A stretch of 64,000 nucleotides of DNA from Chitinophagales bacterium (lineage in GTDB: Bacteria > Bacteroidota > Bacteroidia > Chitinophagales > UBA8649): assembly GCA_020635995.1 (NCBI GenBank), contig JACJYS010000003.1, forward strand, positions 217,001 to 281,000. The letters run 5' to 3'. This document shows positions 42,289-51,619 of this stretch, one piece after another. Made by a program: the position numbers and the translations under genes. The notes beneath the pieces are model-generated. The model was not told where the DNA came from. It worked only from the letters and a program-made list of their open reading frames with translations, and searched no databases. Each line of letters starts with the position of its first letter. Position 1 is the stretch's first letter.

Positions 42289-43392
42289 TTAAGGTTTATT
42301 ATTTTCCATTAATTCTTCAAATCTATCAAACAAATATCTTGAATCGTGAGGCCCGGGAGAAGACTCCGGATGATATTGCACAGAAAATGCCGGCTTATTT
42401 TTAATAGCAATTCCCTCTATAGTATTATCGTTTAAATTTACGTGAGTAATCTCCACAGTACTGCTACTTTCTATATCTTCTCGGCTCACTTCAAAACCAT
42501 GATTTTGAGAAGTAATTTCACATTGTCCTGTTTTAATGTTTTTTACAGGATGATTTATTCCCCTGTGTCCGTGGTGCATTTTATAGGTGCTTATGCCATT
42601 AGCTAAAGCCAGTAACTGATGTCCCAAACAAATACCGAATAATGGTTTATTATTGTCCATTACTTTTTTTACGGTATCAATAGCATAAGTTGCCGGAGCG
42701 GGGTCGCCAGGACCATTAGAAATAAAATATCCATTTGGATTGAATGTTTCCATTTCTTCAAAAGAAGTTTTGGCAGGGAAAACTTTGATATAAAAATCTC
42801 TTGCTCCCATTATTTTTAGCATATTTTGCTTTATACCCATATCTAAAGCTGCCACACGGTATTTTGCATTTTCATTGCCTACGGTATAAGCCTGTGCTGT
42901 AGATACTTTAGAAGCCAATTCTAAACCGTCCATATTGGGTGCTTTGTGCAGTTCTGCTTTCAATTTATCTATAGTATCCAGCTCTGACGAAATAATACAA
43001 TTCATAGCACCTTTATCTCTAACATGTGTAACCAATGCCCGCGTATCTATATTGCTAATGCCTACAATTTTATTGTCTATAAAAAATTGCTCTAAAGATT
43101 CTTCTGTTTGCAGTCTTGAAAATCTTTCAGAGAAATTTCTACATATCATCCCGGAAATTTGCACTTTCCCCGATTCCATTTCTTTATCTATAGATCCATA
43201 ATTTCCTATGTGTACATTGGTCATTATAACTATTTGCCCATAGTATGATGGATCGGTAAATACTTCTTGGTAGCCGGTCATTCCTGTATTAAAACATATT
43301 TCGCCATAGGTAGTTCCTTTTAATCCGAAAGATAAACCTTCATAGTAAGTTCCATCGTCTAAAAGTAAAAATGCTTTGTCTGTAGAGCTCAT
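42289..43392 (-). CDS. carA: Carbamoyl-phosphate synthase small subunit (glutaminase)
   Basis: A 367-residue glutamine amidotransferase subunit; supplies ammonia for carbamoyl phosphate in arginine and pyrimidine synthesis. N-terminal CarA domain (FNTGMTGYQEVFTDPSYYGQIV), then the class I GATase domain with the nucleophile in FGICLGHQLLALA, and His/Glu in FSVQYHPESSPGPHD. carB is not in the window. Placed after the rplQ terminator, before eno. Confidence 0.97.
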   Translation of the reverse strand: MSSTDKAFLLLDDGTYYEGLSFGLKGTTYGEICFNTGMTGYQEVFTDPSYYGQIVIMTNVHIGNYGSIDKEMESGKVQISGMICRNFSERFSRLQTEESLEQFFIDNKIVGISNIDTRALVTHVRDKGAMNCIISSELDTIDKLKAELHKAPNMDGLELASKVSTAQAYTVGNENAKYRVAALDMGIKQNMLKIMGARDFYIKVFPAKTSFEEMETFNPNGYFISNGPGDPAPATYAIDTVKKVMDNNKPLFGICLGHQLLALANGISTYKMHHGHRGINHPVKNIKTGQCEITSQNHGFEVSREDIESSSTVEITHVNLNDNTIEGIAIKNKPAFSVQYHPESSPGPHDSRYLFDRFEELMENNKP

Positions 43393-43464
43393 ATTTTCAA
43401 TATTTTGGCGAAATTAAGGCTAATTATTTTTAAGTTCAACCAATTTATTAAGATGATATAAACA

Positions 43465-43495
43465 AAAAGGGATAAACGCTGTGTTTATCCCTTTT
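43465..43495 (-). terminator. Terminator after rplQ
   Basis: AAAAGGGATAAAC (43465-43477) pairs perfectly with GTTTATCCCTTTT (43483-43495) over a 5-nt loop; T-rich on the minus strand. Separates the ribosomal operon from carA-eno-lgt. Confidence 0.85.
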
Positions 43496-43519
43496 GTATA
43501 TTTTAATTTGTTCAAAATC

Positions 43520-44053
43520 TTATTCTTCAGATTTTGTTTCTTCTGCCGATGCTTCAGGAGCTTCTTTAGCAGGTGCTTCTTCTTTTTTAGCTTCTGTAGT
43601 AGTAGCTTCAGCTTTTTTACTTCCGCCTCTTCTGCTTCTTCTTGTTTTAGATTTACGGTCTTCTTTAGCTTGAGTGTAAATGGTATTAAAATCTACAAAC
43701 TCAATCATAGCCATTTCAGCACCATCGCCCGGTCTAAATCCTGTTTTAATAATACGTAAGTAGCCTCCCGGTCTGTCTCCAATTTTAGGTGCTACTACCT
43801 CAAACAATTCTTTAGAAGCTTGCTTGCCATGTGCGTTGCTACCTAAGTAAGAATATACCACACGTCTGTTGTGTGTTGTATTCTCTTTTGATTTTGTAAC
43901 TACAGGCTCAACAAATTTTCTTAATGCCTTAGCTTTAGCTAAAGTGGTAAAAATTCTTTTGCTTATAATTAAAGAACTTGCCATGTTTGACAACATAGCA
44001 TTTCTATGTGCAGTTTTTCTTCCTAAATGATTAATTTTCTTAGCGTGTCTCAT
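43520..44053 (-). CDS. rplQ: Ribosomal protein bL17 with low-complexity tail
   Basis: A 177-residue 50S protein. The core (MRHAKKINHLGRKTAHRNAM ... GFRPGDGAEMAMIEFVDFN, to about 123) is normal L17; the remaining ~54 residues are a basic then acidic Ala/Lys/Glu-rich tail, of the kind common on Bacteroidota ribosomal proteins. Last gene of the operon, 29 nt after rpoA. Confidence 0.96.
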   Translation of the reverse strand: MRHAKKINHLGRKTAHRNAMLSNMASSLIISKRIFTTLAKAKALRKFVEPVVTKSKENTTHNRRVVYSYLGSNAHGKQASKELFEVVAPKIGDRPGGYLRIIKTGFRPGDGAEMAMIEFVDFNTIYTQAKEDRKSKTRRSRRGGSKKAEATTTEAKKEEAPAKEAPEASAEETKSEE

Positions 44054-44082
44054 TGCCTCAAGTTATCTATAAATTTTTATAA

Positions 44083-45078
44083 TTATTTCTCGTCTAATTG
44101 ATATTTTGAAATATCCATGCCAAAGCTTAAACCTTTTTCTATCAGCATAGCTTCTATTTCTACTAATGATTTTTTACCAAAATTTCTGAATTTTAATAAG
44201 TCATTTGTATTAAATCTTACCAACTCTTCTAAGCTGTTAATTTTAGCCGCTTTTAAGCAGTTGTATGCTCTAACTGAAAGATCTAAATCTTCTAAATTAG
44301 TTTTTAATAGCTTTCTCATTTGAAGTACGTGCTCATCTACTATATCATCTTGATGGCTGTCAAAATCTTCAAAAGTTATATTCTCGTCAGACACTAACAT
44401 TAAGTGCTGAATTAATATTTTAGCTGCTTCTTTAACCGCATCTTCCGGGTGGATAGTGCCGTCTGTAGTAACTTCAAGGTTTAAAGCTTCATAGTCTGTA
44501 CGTTGTTCTACACGTGTATTTTCTATTGTGTATTTTACATTTTTTATTGGTGTAAAAATAGAATCTACAGCTATAAAACCTACAGGCTCATCTTCAAACT
44601 CATGCTCTTCAGCAGCTACGTATCCTTTGCCTCTTTTTATAGTTAACTCTACTTCTAAAGTAACTACAGGCTCTAAATTGCATATTACTAACTCCGGATT
44701 CATAACAGAATAAACATTAGTATGTTTTTCTATATCGCCAGCCGTAAATTGCTCTTTATTTTTAATGGTTAAAAAGATTTTGTCAGATTCATTTTCGTCA
44801 TCTAACACTTTCTTTAAACGTACTTGTTTTAAGTTTAATATTATTTCTGTTAAATCTTCTAATACACCTCTTACCGTAGAAAACTCATGTTCTACACCGC
44901 TTATTTTAACGCCTACAATAGCATATCCTTCTAAAGAAGATAACAATACTCTTCTTAACGAATTACCAACTGTAACACCAAAACCCGGTTCCAAAGGTTT
45001 AAATTCAAAGATACCTTCAAAGTCAGTAGCCTTTTGTAATAATATTTTATCTGGTTTTTGAAATGATAATAATCCCAT
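44083..45078 (-). CDS. rpoA: RNA polymerase alpha subunit
   Basis: 331 residues. N-terminal dimerisation and assembly domain (EPGFGVTVGNSLRRVLLSSLEGYAI) and C-terminal UP-element/activator-binding domain (LSVRAYNCLKAAKINSLEELV, FGKKSLVEIEAML). Usual place between rpsD and rplQ. Confidence 0.98.
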   Translation of the reverse strand: MGLLSFQKPDKILLQKATDFEGIFEFKPLEPGFGVTVGNSLRRVLLSSLEGYAIVGVKISGVEHEFSTVRGVLEDLTEIILNLKQVRLKKVLDDENESDKIFLTIKNKEQFTAGDIEKHTNVYSVMNPELVICNLEPVVTLEVELTIKRGKGYVAAEEHEFEDEPVGFIAVDSIFTPIKNVKYTIENTRVEQRTDYEALNLEVTTDGTIHPEDAVKEAAKILIQHLMLVSDENITFEDFDSHQDDIVDEHVLQMRKLLKTNLEDLDLSVRAYNCLKAAKINSLEELVRFNTNDLLKFRNFGKKSLVEIEAMLIEKGLSFGMDISKYQLDEK

Positions 45079-45096
45079 TTGATAATTTTTATTTTA

Positions 45097-45702
45097 TTAT
45101 TTAGAGTAAAGTTCAACTATTAATTGTTCGTTAATGTTTTCAGGTATAAGTTCTCTTTCCGGCAAAGAAATTAATCTACCTTTCATGGCATGAGGGTCAA
45201 ATTCTAACCACTCAAATTTGCTTGTTGTAGCTCCTATAGAAGCTTTAATTGGCTCTAATGATTTAGAACGCTCTCTCACTTCTACTACATCTCCGGGACG
45301 TAATTGGTAAGAAGGGATATTTACAACATCGCCATTAACAAGAATATGTTTGTGTCCTACAAACTGACGTGCTTGCGAACGTGTAGAAGCTATACCTAAA
45401 CGGTAAACTACGTTGTCTAATCTTGCTTCTAACATTTGCAATAATATTTCACCTGTTACGCCATCTTTACGAGATGCTTTTTCAAAAACATTTCTAAACT
45501 GACGCTCTAACAAGCCGTAGATGTATTTAGCTTTTTGCTTTTCTTTAAGCTGCACACCATAGTCAGATAAAGATTTTCTTCTTCTTGAAGAACCGTGTTG
45601 CCCCGGGGCATATTTTCTTCTATCAAAGTATTTATCTTCTCCGTAGATTGCTTCGCCAAATTTTCTTGCTATTTTGGTTTTTGGACCTATATATCTTGCC
45701 AT
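45097..45702 (-). CDS. rpsD: Ribosomal protein uS4 (zinc-free form)
   Basis: 201 residues: MARYIGPKTKIARKFGEAIYG start, KYAPGQHG motif, S4 domain RLDNVVYRLGIASTRSQARQFVGHKHILVNG. It lacks the N-terminal cysteines of zinc-binding S4. Nucleates 30S assembly on the 16S 5' domain. Confidence 0.98.
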   Translation of the reverse strand: MARYIGPKTKIARKFGEAIYGEDKYFDRRKYAPGQHGSSRRRKSLSDYGVQLKEKQKAKYIYGLLERQFRNVFEKASRKDGVTGEILLQMLEARLDNVVYRLGIASTRSQARQFVGHKHILVNGDVVNIPSYQLRPGDVVEVRERSKSLEPIKASIGATTSKFEWLEFDPHAMKGRLISLPERELIPENINEQLIVELYSK

Positions 45703-45730
45703 TGTATCTTCTTTCTTGTCTTTAAATTAA

Positions 45731-46153
45731 TTATACTCTTCTTCTTTTAGGAGGACGACATCCATTGTGAGGTATTGGAGTTGTATCTTTTATTAAAGTA
45801 ACTTCTATACCACTTGCTGCCACAGTTCTTATAGCAGACTCTCTACCTGAGCCCGGTCCTTTTACAAACACTTCTGCTTTTCTCATTCCTGCATCATAAG
45901 CTGTTTTTGCTGCATCTTCTACTGCTACTTGTGCTGCATAAGGTGTGTTCTTTTTAGAACCTCTAAAGCCGGCTTTACCTGCCGAACCCCAAGAAATAGT
46001 TTCTCCTTGGCTGTTTGCAAATGTTACAATTATATTGTTAAAAGTAGCTTTTATGAATACTTTTCCTTCATTTCCTACTTTTACGCTATTCTTTTTAGCT
46101 TTTCCTTTTGCAGTGGTTTTACCCTTGCCAGTTCCTTTTTTAGTTGTAGCCAT
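45731..46153 (-). CDS. rpsK: Ribosomal protein uS11
   Basis: 140 residues. A Lys/Gly/Thr-rich N-terminal extension of about 25 residues precedes the S11 core (FIKATFNNIIVTFANSQGE, GPGSGRESAIR, IKDTTPIPHNGCRPPKRRRV). 30S platform protein near the decoding-site end of the mRNA exit. Confidence 0.98.
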   Translation of the reverse strand: MATTKKGTGKGKTTAKGKAKKNSVKVGNEGKVFIKATFNNIIVTFANSQGETISWGSAGKAGFRGSKKNTPYAAQVAVEDAAKTAYDAGMRKAEVFVKGPGSGRESAIRTVAASGIEVTLIKDTTPIPHNGCRPPKRRRV

Positions 46154-46182
46154 ATCTTTTTACTCCTAATTATTATTATTTA

Positions 46183-46560
46183 TTACTTAGTTGCTTTTTT
46201 CTTGTTAGCAACAGTTTTTCTCTTACCTTTTCTTGTTCTTGAATTATTCTTAGTACGCTGACCTCTTAAAGGCAAGCCTTTTCTATGACGTATTCCTCTA
46301 TAACATCCAATATCTTGAAGACGTTTAATGTTTAACTGAATTTCTGATCTAAGCTCACCTTCTACTTTAATATTGTCGCCAATATGTTTATTAATGTTAG
46401 CTACGTCATCATCATTCCATTCGCTAACTTTTTTATTGGGGTCAATACCTACTGCCTCTAAAATTTCTTGTGCTCTGGTTTTGCCTATACCAAAAATGTA
46501 TGTTAATCCTATAACACCTCTTTTATTTCTTGGTAAATCTGTTCCTGCTATTCTTGCCAT
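46183..46560 (-). CDS. rpsM: Ribosomal protein uS13
   Basis: 125 residues: MARIAGTDLPRNKRGVIGLTYIFGIG, CYRGIRHRKGLPLRGQRTK, basic tail. Head protein forming bridges to the 50S subunit. Follows rpmJ by 11 nt. Confidence 0.98.
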   Translation of the reverse strand: MARIAGTDLPRNKRGVIGLTYIFGIGKTRAQEILEAVGIDPNKKVSEWNDDDVANINKHIGDNIKVEGELRSEIQLNIKRLQDIGCYRGIRHRKGLPLRGQRTKNNSRTRKGKRKTVANKKKATK

Positions 46561-46571
46561 TTGTTATAAAT

Positions 46572-46688
46572 TTATCCTTGTCTTTGTTTAAATTTTGGAT
46601 TCTTTTTGTTTATGATATATAAACGTCCCTTTCTTTTCACAACTTTACAATCAGCACTACGCTTCTTTATTGATGCTCTTACTTTCAT
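46572..46688 (-). CDS. rpmJ: Ribosomal protein bL36 (zinc-free form)
   Basis: A 38-residue gene read directly from the sequence: it starts MKVRASIKKRSADCKVVKRK and ends NPKFKQRQG. Of the four zinc ligands of ordinary L36 only one Cys (residue 14) remains; the others are Ser11, Asn27 and Lys32. It therefore cannot bind zinc in the usual way. Sits between infA and rpsM as in most bacteria. Confidence 0.95.
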   Translation of the reverse strand: MKVRASIKKRSADCKVVKRKGRLYIINKKNPKFKQRQG

Positions 46689-46700
46689 AATTCTTGTTTT

Positions 46701-46919
46701 TTATTTATACCTATAGGTAATTCTTCCTTTATTCAAATCGTATGGCGACATTTCTACTGCAACTTTATCTCCCGGTAAAATTTTAATGTAATGCATTCTC
46801 ATTTTACCGCTAATATGTGCTACAATTTCATGACCATTTTCTAACTGAACTCTAAACATTGCATTAGATAATGCTTCTGTTATTGTTCCATCTAATTTTA
46901 TTAAATCTTGTTTTGCCAT
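46701..46919 (-). CDS. infA: Translation initiation factor IF-1
   Basis: 72 residues, a single S1-like OB fold (MAKQDLIKLDGTITEALSNAMF, GHEIVAHISGKMRMHYIKILPGDKV, SPYDLNKGRITYRYK). Binds the ribosomal A site during initiation. 2 nt after map. Confidence 0.98.
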   Translation of the reverse strand: MAKQDLIKLDGTITEALSNAMFRVQLENGHEIVAHISGKMRMHYIKILPGDKVAVEMSPYDLNKGRITYRYK

Positions 46920-46921
46920 AT

Positions 46922-47722
46922 TTATTTAACTACAATTTCTTGTAGATTTTTATTTTTTGCGATTTTTCTATCTATAACATCAAAATCGGTTAATAGTTCC
47001 GCTTTCTCTTTTTTAACTACAATGTCGTGTTCGTAATGAGCACTTACCTTGCCGTCTCTTGTTAAAATAGTCCAACCATCTTTATCTTGAACAACATGTC
47101 TTGTTCCCAAATTTATCATAGGTTCAATAGCTAAAACCATATTTTCTTTAAGTTTAGCTCCTTGCCCCCTTTTCCCATAATTAGGCACTTCCGGATCTTC
47201 ATGAAGTGCTTTTCCAAGTCCATGTCCTACCAATTCTCTTACTACACCATAGCCGTGTTCTTTTTCACAGTATTGATGTATGGCAAAACCTATATCTCCA
47301 ACTCGCTTACCTACTACAGCTTGTTCTATACCTAATTCTAATGATTTTCTGGTTACATGAAGTAGTTTTAGTACTTCTTCGCTTATTCCTTGCAAAGCAA
47401 ATGTAAACGCTTGATCACCATAATATCCATTAAGTAAAGCACCGCAGTCTATAGATAAAACATCACCATCTTTAATTTCAACATTATTGGGTATTCCGTG
47501 TACTACAGCACTGTTCATTGAAAAACAAAGTGTATTGGGAAACCCATTATAACCTTTAAACCCCGGCTTAGCACCATGGTCTCTAATGTATTCCTCTGCT
47601 AATTTATCTATTTGCAAAGGAGTTACTCCCGGTTTTATGTGTGCTGAAATTTCAGCTAGTGTGTTGGAAACAAGTAATGAACTTTCACGAATTAATCCGA
47701 TTTCTTCTTCTGTTTTTATCAT
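46922..47722 (-). CDS. map: Methionine aminopeptidase type I
   Basis: About 266 residues; removes the initiator Met after deformylation. Metal site and catalytic segments: HGIPNNVEIKDGDVLSIDCGAL (two Asp region), VRELVGHGLGKALHEDPEVPNYG (His), and LAIEPMI (Glu), plus the final Glu in YEHDIVV. I choose ATG at 47722 (MIKTEEEIGLIRES), 4 nt after the secY stop, over the in-frame ATG at 47746, which would lie within secY. Confidence 0.95.
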   Translation of the reverse strand: MIKTEEEIGLIRESSLLVSNTLAEISAHIKPGVTPLQIDKLAEEYIRDHGAKPGFKGYNGFPNTLCFSMNSAVVHGIPNNVEIKDGDVLSIDCGALLNGYYGDQAFTFALQGISEEVLKLLHVTRKSLELGIEQAVVGKRVGDIGFAIHQYCEKEHGYGVVRELVGHGLGKALHEDPEVPNYGKRGQGAKLKENMVLAIEPMINLGTRHVVQDKDGWTILTRDGKVSAHYEHDIVVKKEKAELLTDFDVIDRKIAKNKNLQEIVVK

Positions 47723-47726
47723 TCTT

Positions 47727-49082
47727 TTAAATAGAAGCCCCAACACTATGTCTTCCTTTAAGTTTTGATCCTCCCTGCATTAAGCCATCGTAATGACGCA
47801 TCATTAAATGACTTTCTATTTGTTGTAATGTATCTAAAATTACCCCTACCATAATTAATAAAGATGTACCTCCAAAAAAGTAAGCAAATCCTGTATTAAC
47901 ACCACCTATCATTGCAAATGCAGGTAAAATAGCTATAAATCCTAAAAATATAGAGCCCGGTAAAGTTATTCTTGACACTACCGTATCTATAAATTCTTCT
48001 GTATGTTTTCCGGGTTTAATGCCCGGTATAAATCCACCGTCTTTTTTAAGCTGGTCAGCTATCTGCTGCGGATTAACCACCATAGCGGTATAGAAATAAG
48101 TAAATACTACTACTAATAAGAATGTAAATATATTGTATAACAAACTCTTAGGATCATTAAATGAATTTACAAACCATCCACTTGCATTTTCTCCTGCTAT
48201 AAACTGGTAAACCACAGAAGGCAAAAACATAATAGCTTGTGCAAATATTATTGGCATTACTCCCGATGCGTTTACTTTTAAAGGTAAATATTGTCTATTT
48301 CCTCCGGCTTGCATCATTTTGCCACCTTGCACTACATTTCTTTTAGCATATTGTATGGCTACTCTTCTTGTAGCTTGTACTAAAGCTATACTTACTAATA
48401 TAATAATGAAAAGTATTACTAATTCAAATATAAATATTACTAAGCCTCCACCGCTGGCTCCAAATCTTGCAGTAAGTTCTGCTAAGAAAGAACCCGGCAA
48501 ACCTGCCATAATACCAATCATAATTAATAATGAAATACCATTTCCTATTCCATTATCTGTAATTTTTTCTCCTAACCACATGGCAAATAATGTACCTGCG
48601 GTTAAAACTATCATGGCTGTAAGCGTAAACAATACCGGTGAAAATCCTTCTACTATGCTTATTCCATTATTATTTAAAAGAGTAAGGTATCCTGCACCTT
48701 GCACCATTGTTACAACTATTGTTAAATATCTTGTAATTTGGTTTATTTGGCGTGTACCACTCTCTCCTTCTTTCTGCAATTTTTGGAAATAAGGTACAGC
48801 TATAGTTAATAACTGTACGGCAATTGAAGCAGAGATATAAGGCATAATTCCTAATGCCATTATAGACGCTCTACTAAAAGCACCTCCCGCAAAAACATTT
48901 ACCATTCCTAAAATACCATTTTGAGCCCTATCTGCTAAAGCGTCAAGGCTTGTAGGGTCAACACCAGGAATAACAATGTAAGAACCTATTCTATAAACCA
49001 ATACTAATAGTAAGGTGTAAAGAATCTTGTTTCTAAGTTCTTCTATTGAAAAAATGTTTTTTATGGTTTCAATAAATTTCAC
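47727..49082 (-). CDS. secY: Preprotein translocase channel subunit SecY
   Basis: 451 residues, about ten membrane helices. Starts MKFIETIKNIFSIEELRNKILYT; plug region GILGMVNVFAGGAFSRASIMALGIMPYISASI; conserved loops GGNRQYLPLKVNASGVMPIIFA and PGIKPGKHTEEFID. Sole Sec channel gene in the spc-type cluster, 14 nt downstream of rplO. Confidence 0.98.
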   Translation of the reverse strand: MKFIETIKNIFSIEELRNKILYTLLLVLVYRIGSYIVIPGVDPTSLDALADRAQNGILGMVNVFAGGAFSRASIMALGIMPYISASIAVQLLTIAVPYFQKLQKEGESGTRQINQITRYLTIVVTMVQGAGYLTLLNNNGISIVEGFSPVLFTLTAMIVLTAGTLFAMWLGEKITDNGIGNGISLLIMIGIMAGLPGSFLAELTARFGASGGGLVIFIFELVILFIIILVSIALVQATRRVAIQYAKRNVVQGGKMMQAGGNRQYLPLKVNASGVMPIIFAQAIMFLPSVVYQFIAGENASGWFVNSFNDPKSLLYNIFTFLLVVVFTYFYTAMVVNPQQIADQLKKDGGFIPGIKPGKHTEEFIDTVVSRITLPGSIFLGFIAILPAFAMIGGVNTGFAYFFGGTSLLIMVGVILDTLQQIESHLMMRHYDGLMQGGSKLKGRHSVGASI

Positions 49083-49096
49083 AGTATCCGTTTATT

Positions 49097-49546
49097 TTAT
49101 TTAATTTCTGTAAAACTTCCACCTGCTTTTTCAACTTTTTCTTGAGCTGATTTGCTGATAGCGTGTGCAGAAATATTTAATTTAGTTTTCAATTCGCCAT
49201 TACCTAATACTTTAACTAATTTAGATTTTTGTATAATATTCTTCTCAGTTAAAAATTCTATATTAATGGTATCTACTTTATATTTATCGGCATAATATTG
49301 AAGCTGACCTACGTTTAGTGCTTCATAATCTGTTCTATTAATATTTTTAAACCCTCTTTTAGGTATTCTTCTTTGAAGTGGCATTTGTCCTCCTTCAAAT
49401 CCAAATTTACGAGAGTATCCTGAACGAGATTGAGCTCCTTTATGACCTTTTTTAGATGTTCCACCTTTTCCAGAGCCTTGTCCTCTACCTACTCTTTTAG
49501 AATTGTGTGTAGAACCTTTTGCAGGTTTTAAGTTACTTAAATTCAT
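49097..49546 (-). CDS. rplO: Ribosomal protein uL15
   Basis: 149 residues: MNLSNLKPAKGSTHNSKRVGRG, GGTSKKGHKGAQSRSGYSRK, GFEGGQMPLQRRIPKRGF. 50S assembly protein, starts 2 nt after the rpmD stop. Confidence 0.98.
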   Translation of the reverse strand: MNLSNLKPAKGSTHNSKRVGRGQGSGKGGTSKKGHKGAQSRSGYSRKFGFEGGQMPLQRRIPKRGFKNINRTDYEALNVGQLQYYADKYKVDTINIEFLTEKNIIQKSKLVKVLGNGELKTKLNISAHAISKSAQEKVEKAGGSFTEIK

Positions 49547-49548
49547 AG

Positions 49549-49728
49549 TTATATTTCTTCTACTTTTAATAAATGGGCAACTTTGTTTATCATACCTTTT
49601 ATTTGTGGGGTACTTTCAAACTCATTGCTTTGTCCTATTCTTCTAAGCCCTAAAGCTTGCATTGTAGCTTTTTGATCTTTAGGTCTTTTTATAATACTCT
49701 TTACTTGTGTTACTTTAAATTTTGCCAT
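49549..49728 (-). CDS. rpmD: Ribosomal protein uL30
   Basis: A short gene read directly: 59 residues starting MAKFKVTQVKSIIKRPKDQK, with the L30 motif LGLRRIGQSNEFESTPQIKG. Starts 5 nt after the rpsE stop and ends 2 nt before rplO, the standard L30 position. Confidence 0.96.
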   Translation of the reverse strand: MAKFKVTQVKSIIKRPKDQKATMQALGLRRIGQSNEFESTPQIKGMINKVAHLLKVEEI

Positions 49729-49733
49729 GACTC

Positions 49734-50249
49734 TTATCCGTTAAATACTTTCTTCAATGATACTTTTCTATCTTTTGCTACTGAATAAGGATCTCTAAGT
49801 TTTAACAAAGCATCTACAGTAGCTCTAATAACGTTTGCAGGATTGTTTGAACCTTTAGATTTTCCTAATACATCATGTACGCCTGCTGCTTCTAATACAG
49901 CTCTCATTCCACCACCTGCTATTACTCCTGTACCTTCAGATGCCGGACGCATTAATACTTTTGCGGCTCCAAATTTTCCATCTTGCTCATGAGGTATTGT
50001 TCCTTTTAATATTGGAACTTTAACTAAGTTCTTTTTAGCATCGTCCACAGCTTTTTGAATAGCTTCTGTTACTTCTCTTGCTTTTCCCATTCCATGTCCT
50101 ACTACGCCTGCACCATCGCCTACTACTACTAAAGCTGAGAAACCGAAAGTTCTACCACCTTTAGTAACTTTTGCTACTCTTCTTATGCTTACAACTTTCT
50201 CTTTTAAATCTAATTCAGATGCTCTTATTATAAATGATTTTCCTGCCAT
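49734..50249 (-). CDS. rpsE: Ribosomal protein uS5
   Basis: 171 residues: LKEKVVSIRRVAKVTKGGRTFGFSAL, GDGAGVVGHGMGKAREV, LMRPASEGTGVIAGGGMRAVLE. 30S mRNA-entry protein affecting fidelity. Confidence 0.98.
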   Translation of the reverse strand: MAGKSFIIRASELDLKEKVVSIRRVAKVTKGGRTFGFSALVVVGDGAGVVGHGMGKAREVTEAIQKAVDDAKKNLVKVPILKGTIPHEQDGKFGAAKVLMRPASEGTGVIAGGGMRAVLEAAGVHDVLGKSKGSNNPANVIRATVDALLKLRDPYSVAKDRKVSLKKVFNG

Positions 50250-50265
50250 TTTATTCTTTTGTTTT

Positions 50266-50616
50266 CTAGAATTTTAATCCGTTTTCTTTTGCTCCTTCTG
50301 CTAAGGCTTTTACTCTTCCTTGAAATCTGTATCCGTTTCTGTCAAATACTACTTCGCTTATATTTACAGCTTTAGCTTTATCTGCTAATATTTTTCCTAC
50401 TGCTATAGATTGCTCTACTTTAGTACCACCAGAAACAGCTGCATCTTTAGAAGAAGCTGACGCTAATGTATGTCCGGCTAAATCATCTATTAATTGAGCA
50501 TAAATTGCCTTGTTACTTCTAAAAACACTAAGTCTAGGTCTTTCAGCAGTACCAGCAACTTTTTTTCTAATGCCGTGTTTAATTCTTTCTCTACGTTTAA
50601 TATTACTAATTCCCAT
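50266..50616 (-). CDS. rplR: Ribosomal protein uL18
   Basis: 116 residues: GTAERPRLSVFRSNKAIYAQLIDD and VFDRNGYRFQGRVKALAEGAKENGL. 5S rRNA-binding. Confidence 0.98.
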   Translation of the reverse strand: MGISNIKRRERIKHGIRKKVAGTAERPRLSVFRSNKAIYAQLIDDLAGHTLASASSKDAAVSGGTKVEQSIAVGKILADKAKAVNISEVVFDRNGYRFQGRVKALAEGAKENGLKF

Positions 50617-50622
50617 TTTGGC

Positions 50623-51174
50623 TTATTTTTTAGCAGATTTACCTTCTTTTCTTCTAATATATTCTCCTTTAAAGCGAATACCTTTTCCTTTATATGGTTC
50701 AATTTTTCTAACAGACTTAATTCTTGCTGCTATTTGACCTATAAGTTGTTTATCGTTACTTTCTAAAGTAACTAAAGGTGCTTTCCCTTTTTCCATTGCA
50801 GCCTGTACTTTAACTTCTTCCGGAAGTAAAAATACTACCGGGTGAGAATATCCAACTGCAATTTCTAATACTTGACCTGTAGCTTGAGCTCTAAAACCAA
50901 CACCCACAAGCTCTAATTCTTTTTTATATCCATTAGAAACACCTTCTACCATATTGGCTACTAAGGCTCTTGTTAAACCATGTAGTGCTTTGTGGCGAAT
51001 TTGATTTGTTGGTCTTTCAACTGTTAACTTGCCGTCTTCAACTTTGATTTTCATATCTCTGTCTATTGCCTGAGTTAATGCTCCTCTTTTACCTTTTACG
51101 GTAAGTAAAGAACCCTCTTGCTTAACTTCAACACCCTGTGGCAAAGTGATTACTGCATTTCCTATTCTAGACAT
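50623..51174 (-). CDS. rplF: Ribosomal protein uL6
   Basis: 183 residues, two L6 repeats: MSRIGNAVITLPQGVEV, HGLTRALVANMVEGVSNGYKKELELVGVGFRAQ, and the closing PYKGKGIRFKGEYIRRKEGK near the sarcin-ricin loop site. Confidence 0.98.
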   Translation of the reverse strand: MSRIGNAVITLPQGVEVKQEGSLLTVKGKRGALTQAIDRDMKIKVEDGKLTVERPTNQIRHKALHGLTRALVANMVEGVSNGYKKELELVGVGFRAQATGQVLEIAVGYSHPVVFLLPEEVKVQAAMEKGKAPLVTLESNDKQLIGQIAARIKSVRKIEPYKGKGIRFKGEYIRRKEGKSAKK

Positions 51175-51198
51175 GTTTCTAAATTTTCTTTTGTTTTA

Positions 51199-51600
51199 TT
51201 AATATACTTTACACAAAACTTCTCCACCTACGTTCAAGTCTCGGGCTTCTTTATCTGTCATTACACCTCTTGATGTTGACACGATAGCTATTCCCAATCC
51301 GTTTAAAACGTGTGGCAAATCGTTAGAACCTTTAAACATTCTTTTACCTGGTTTTGAAGCTCTTTGAATAGATCGCATAACGGGTTTGTTATTGCCATCA
51401 TATTTTAAAGCTATCATTATTTTACCTTGACCACCAAAAGCTTCATCTTCAAACTTATATTTTAAGATGTAACCTTGATCGTAAAGAATTTCTGTTATTC
51501 TTTTCTTTAAATTAGATGCCGGTATCTCAACTGTTCTGTGTTGAGCCATTTGTGCGTTTCTAATTCTTGTTAAATAATCCGATATTGTATCAAAATACAT
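51199..51600 (-). CDS. rpsH: Ribosomal protein uS8
   Basis: 133 residues from ATG at 51600 (MYFDTISDYLTRIRNAQMA), which matches the family; the open frame to 51657 would overlap rpsN. Ends VSTSRGVMTDKEARDLNVGGEVLCKVY as S8 does. Central 16S binder and, in E. coli, spc operon repressor. Confidence 0.97.
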   Translation of the reverse strand: MYFDTISDYLTRIRNAQMAQHRTVEIPASNLKKRITEILYDQGYILKYKFEDEAFGGQGKIMIALKYDGNNKPVMRSIQRASKPGKRMFKGSNDLPHVLNGLGIAIVSTSRGVMTDKEARDLNVGGEVLCKVY

Positions 51601-51619
51601 TGTATATTGTTTTTTATTA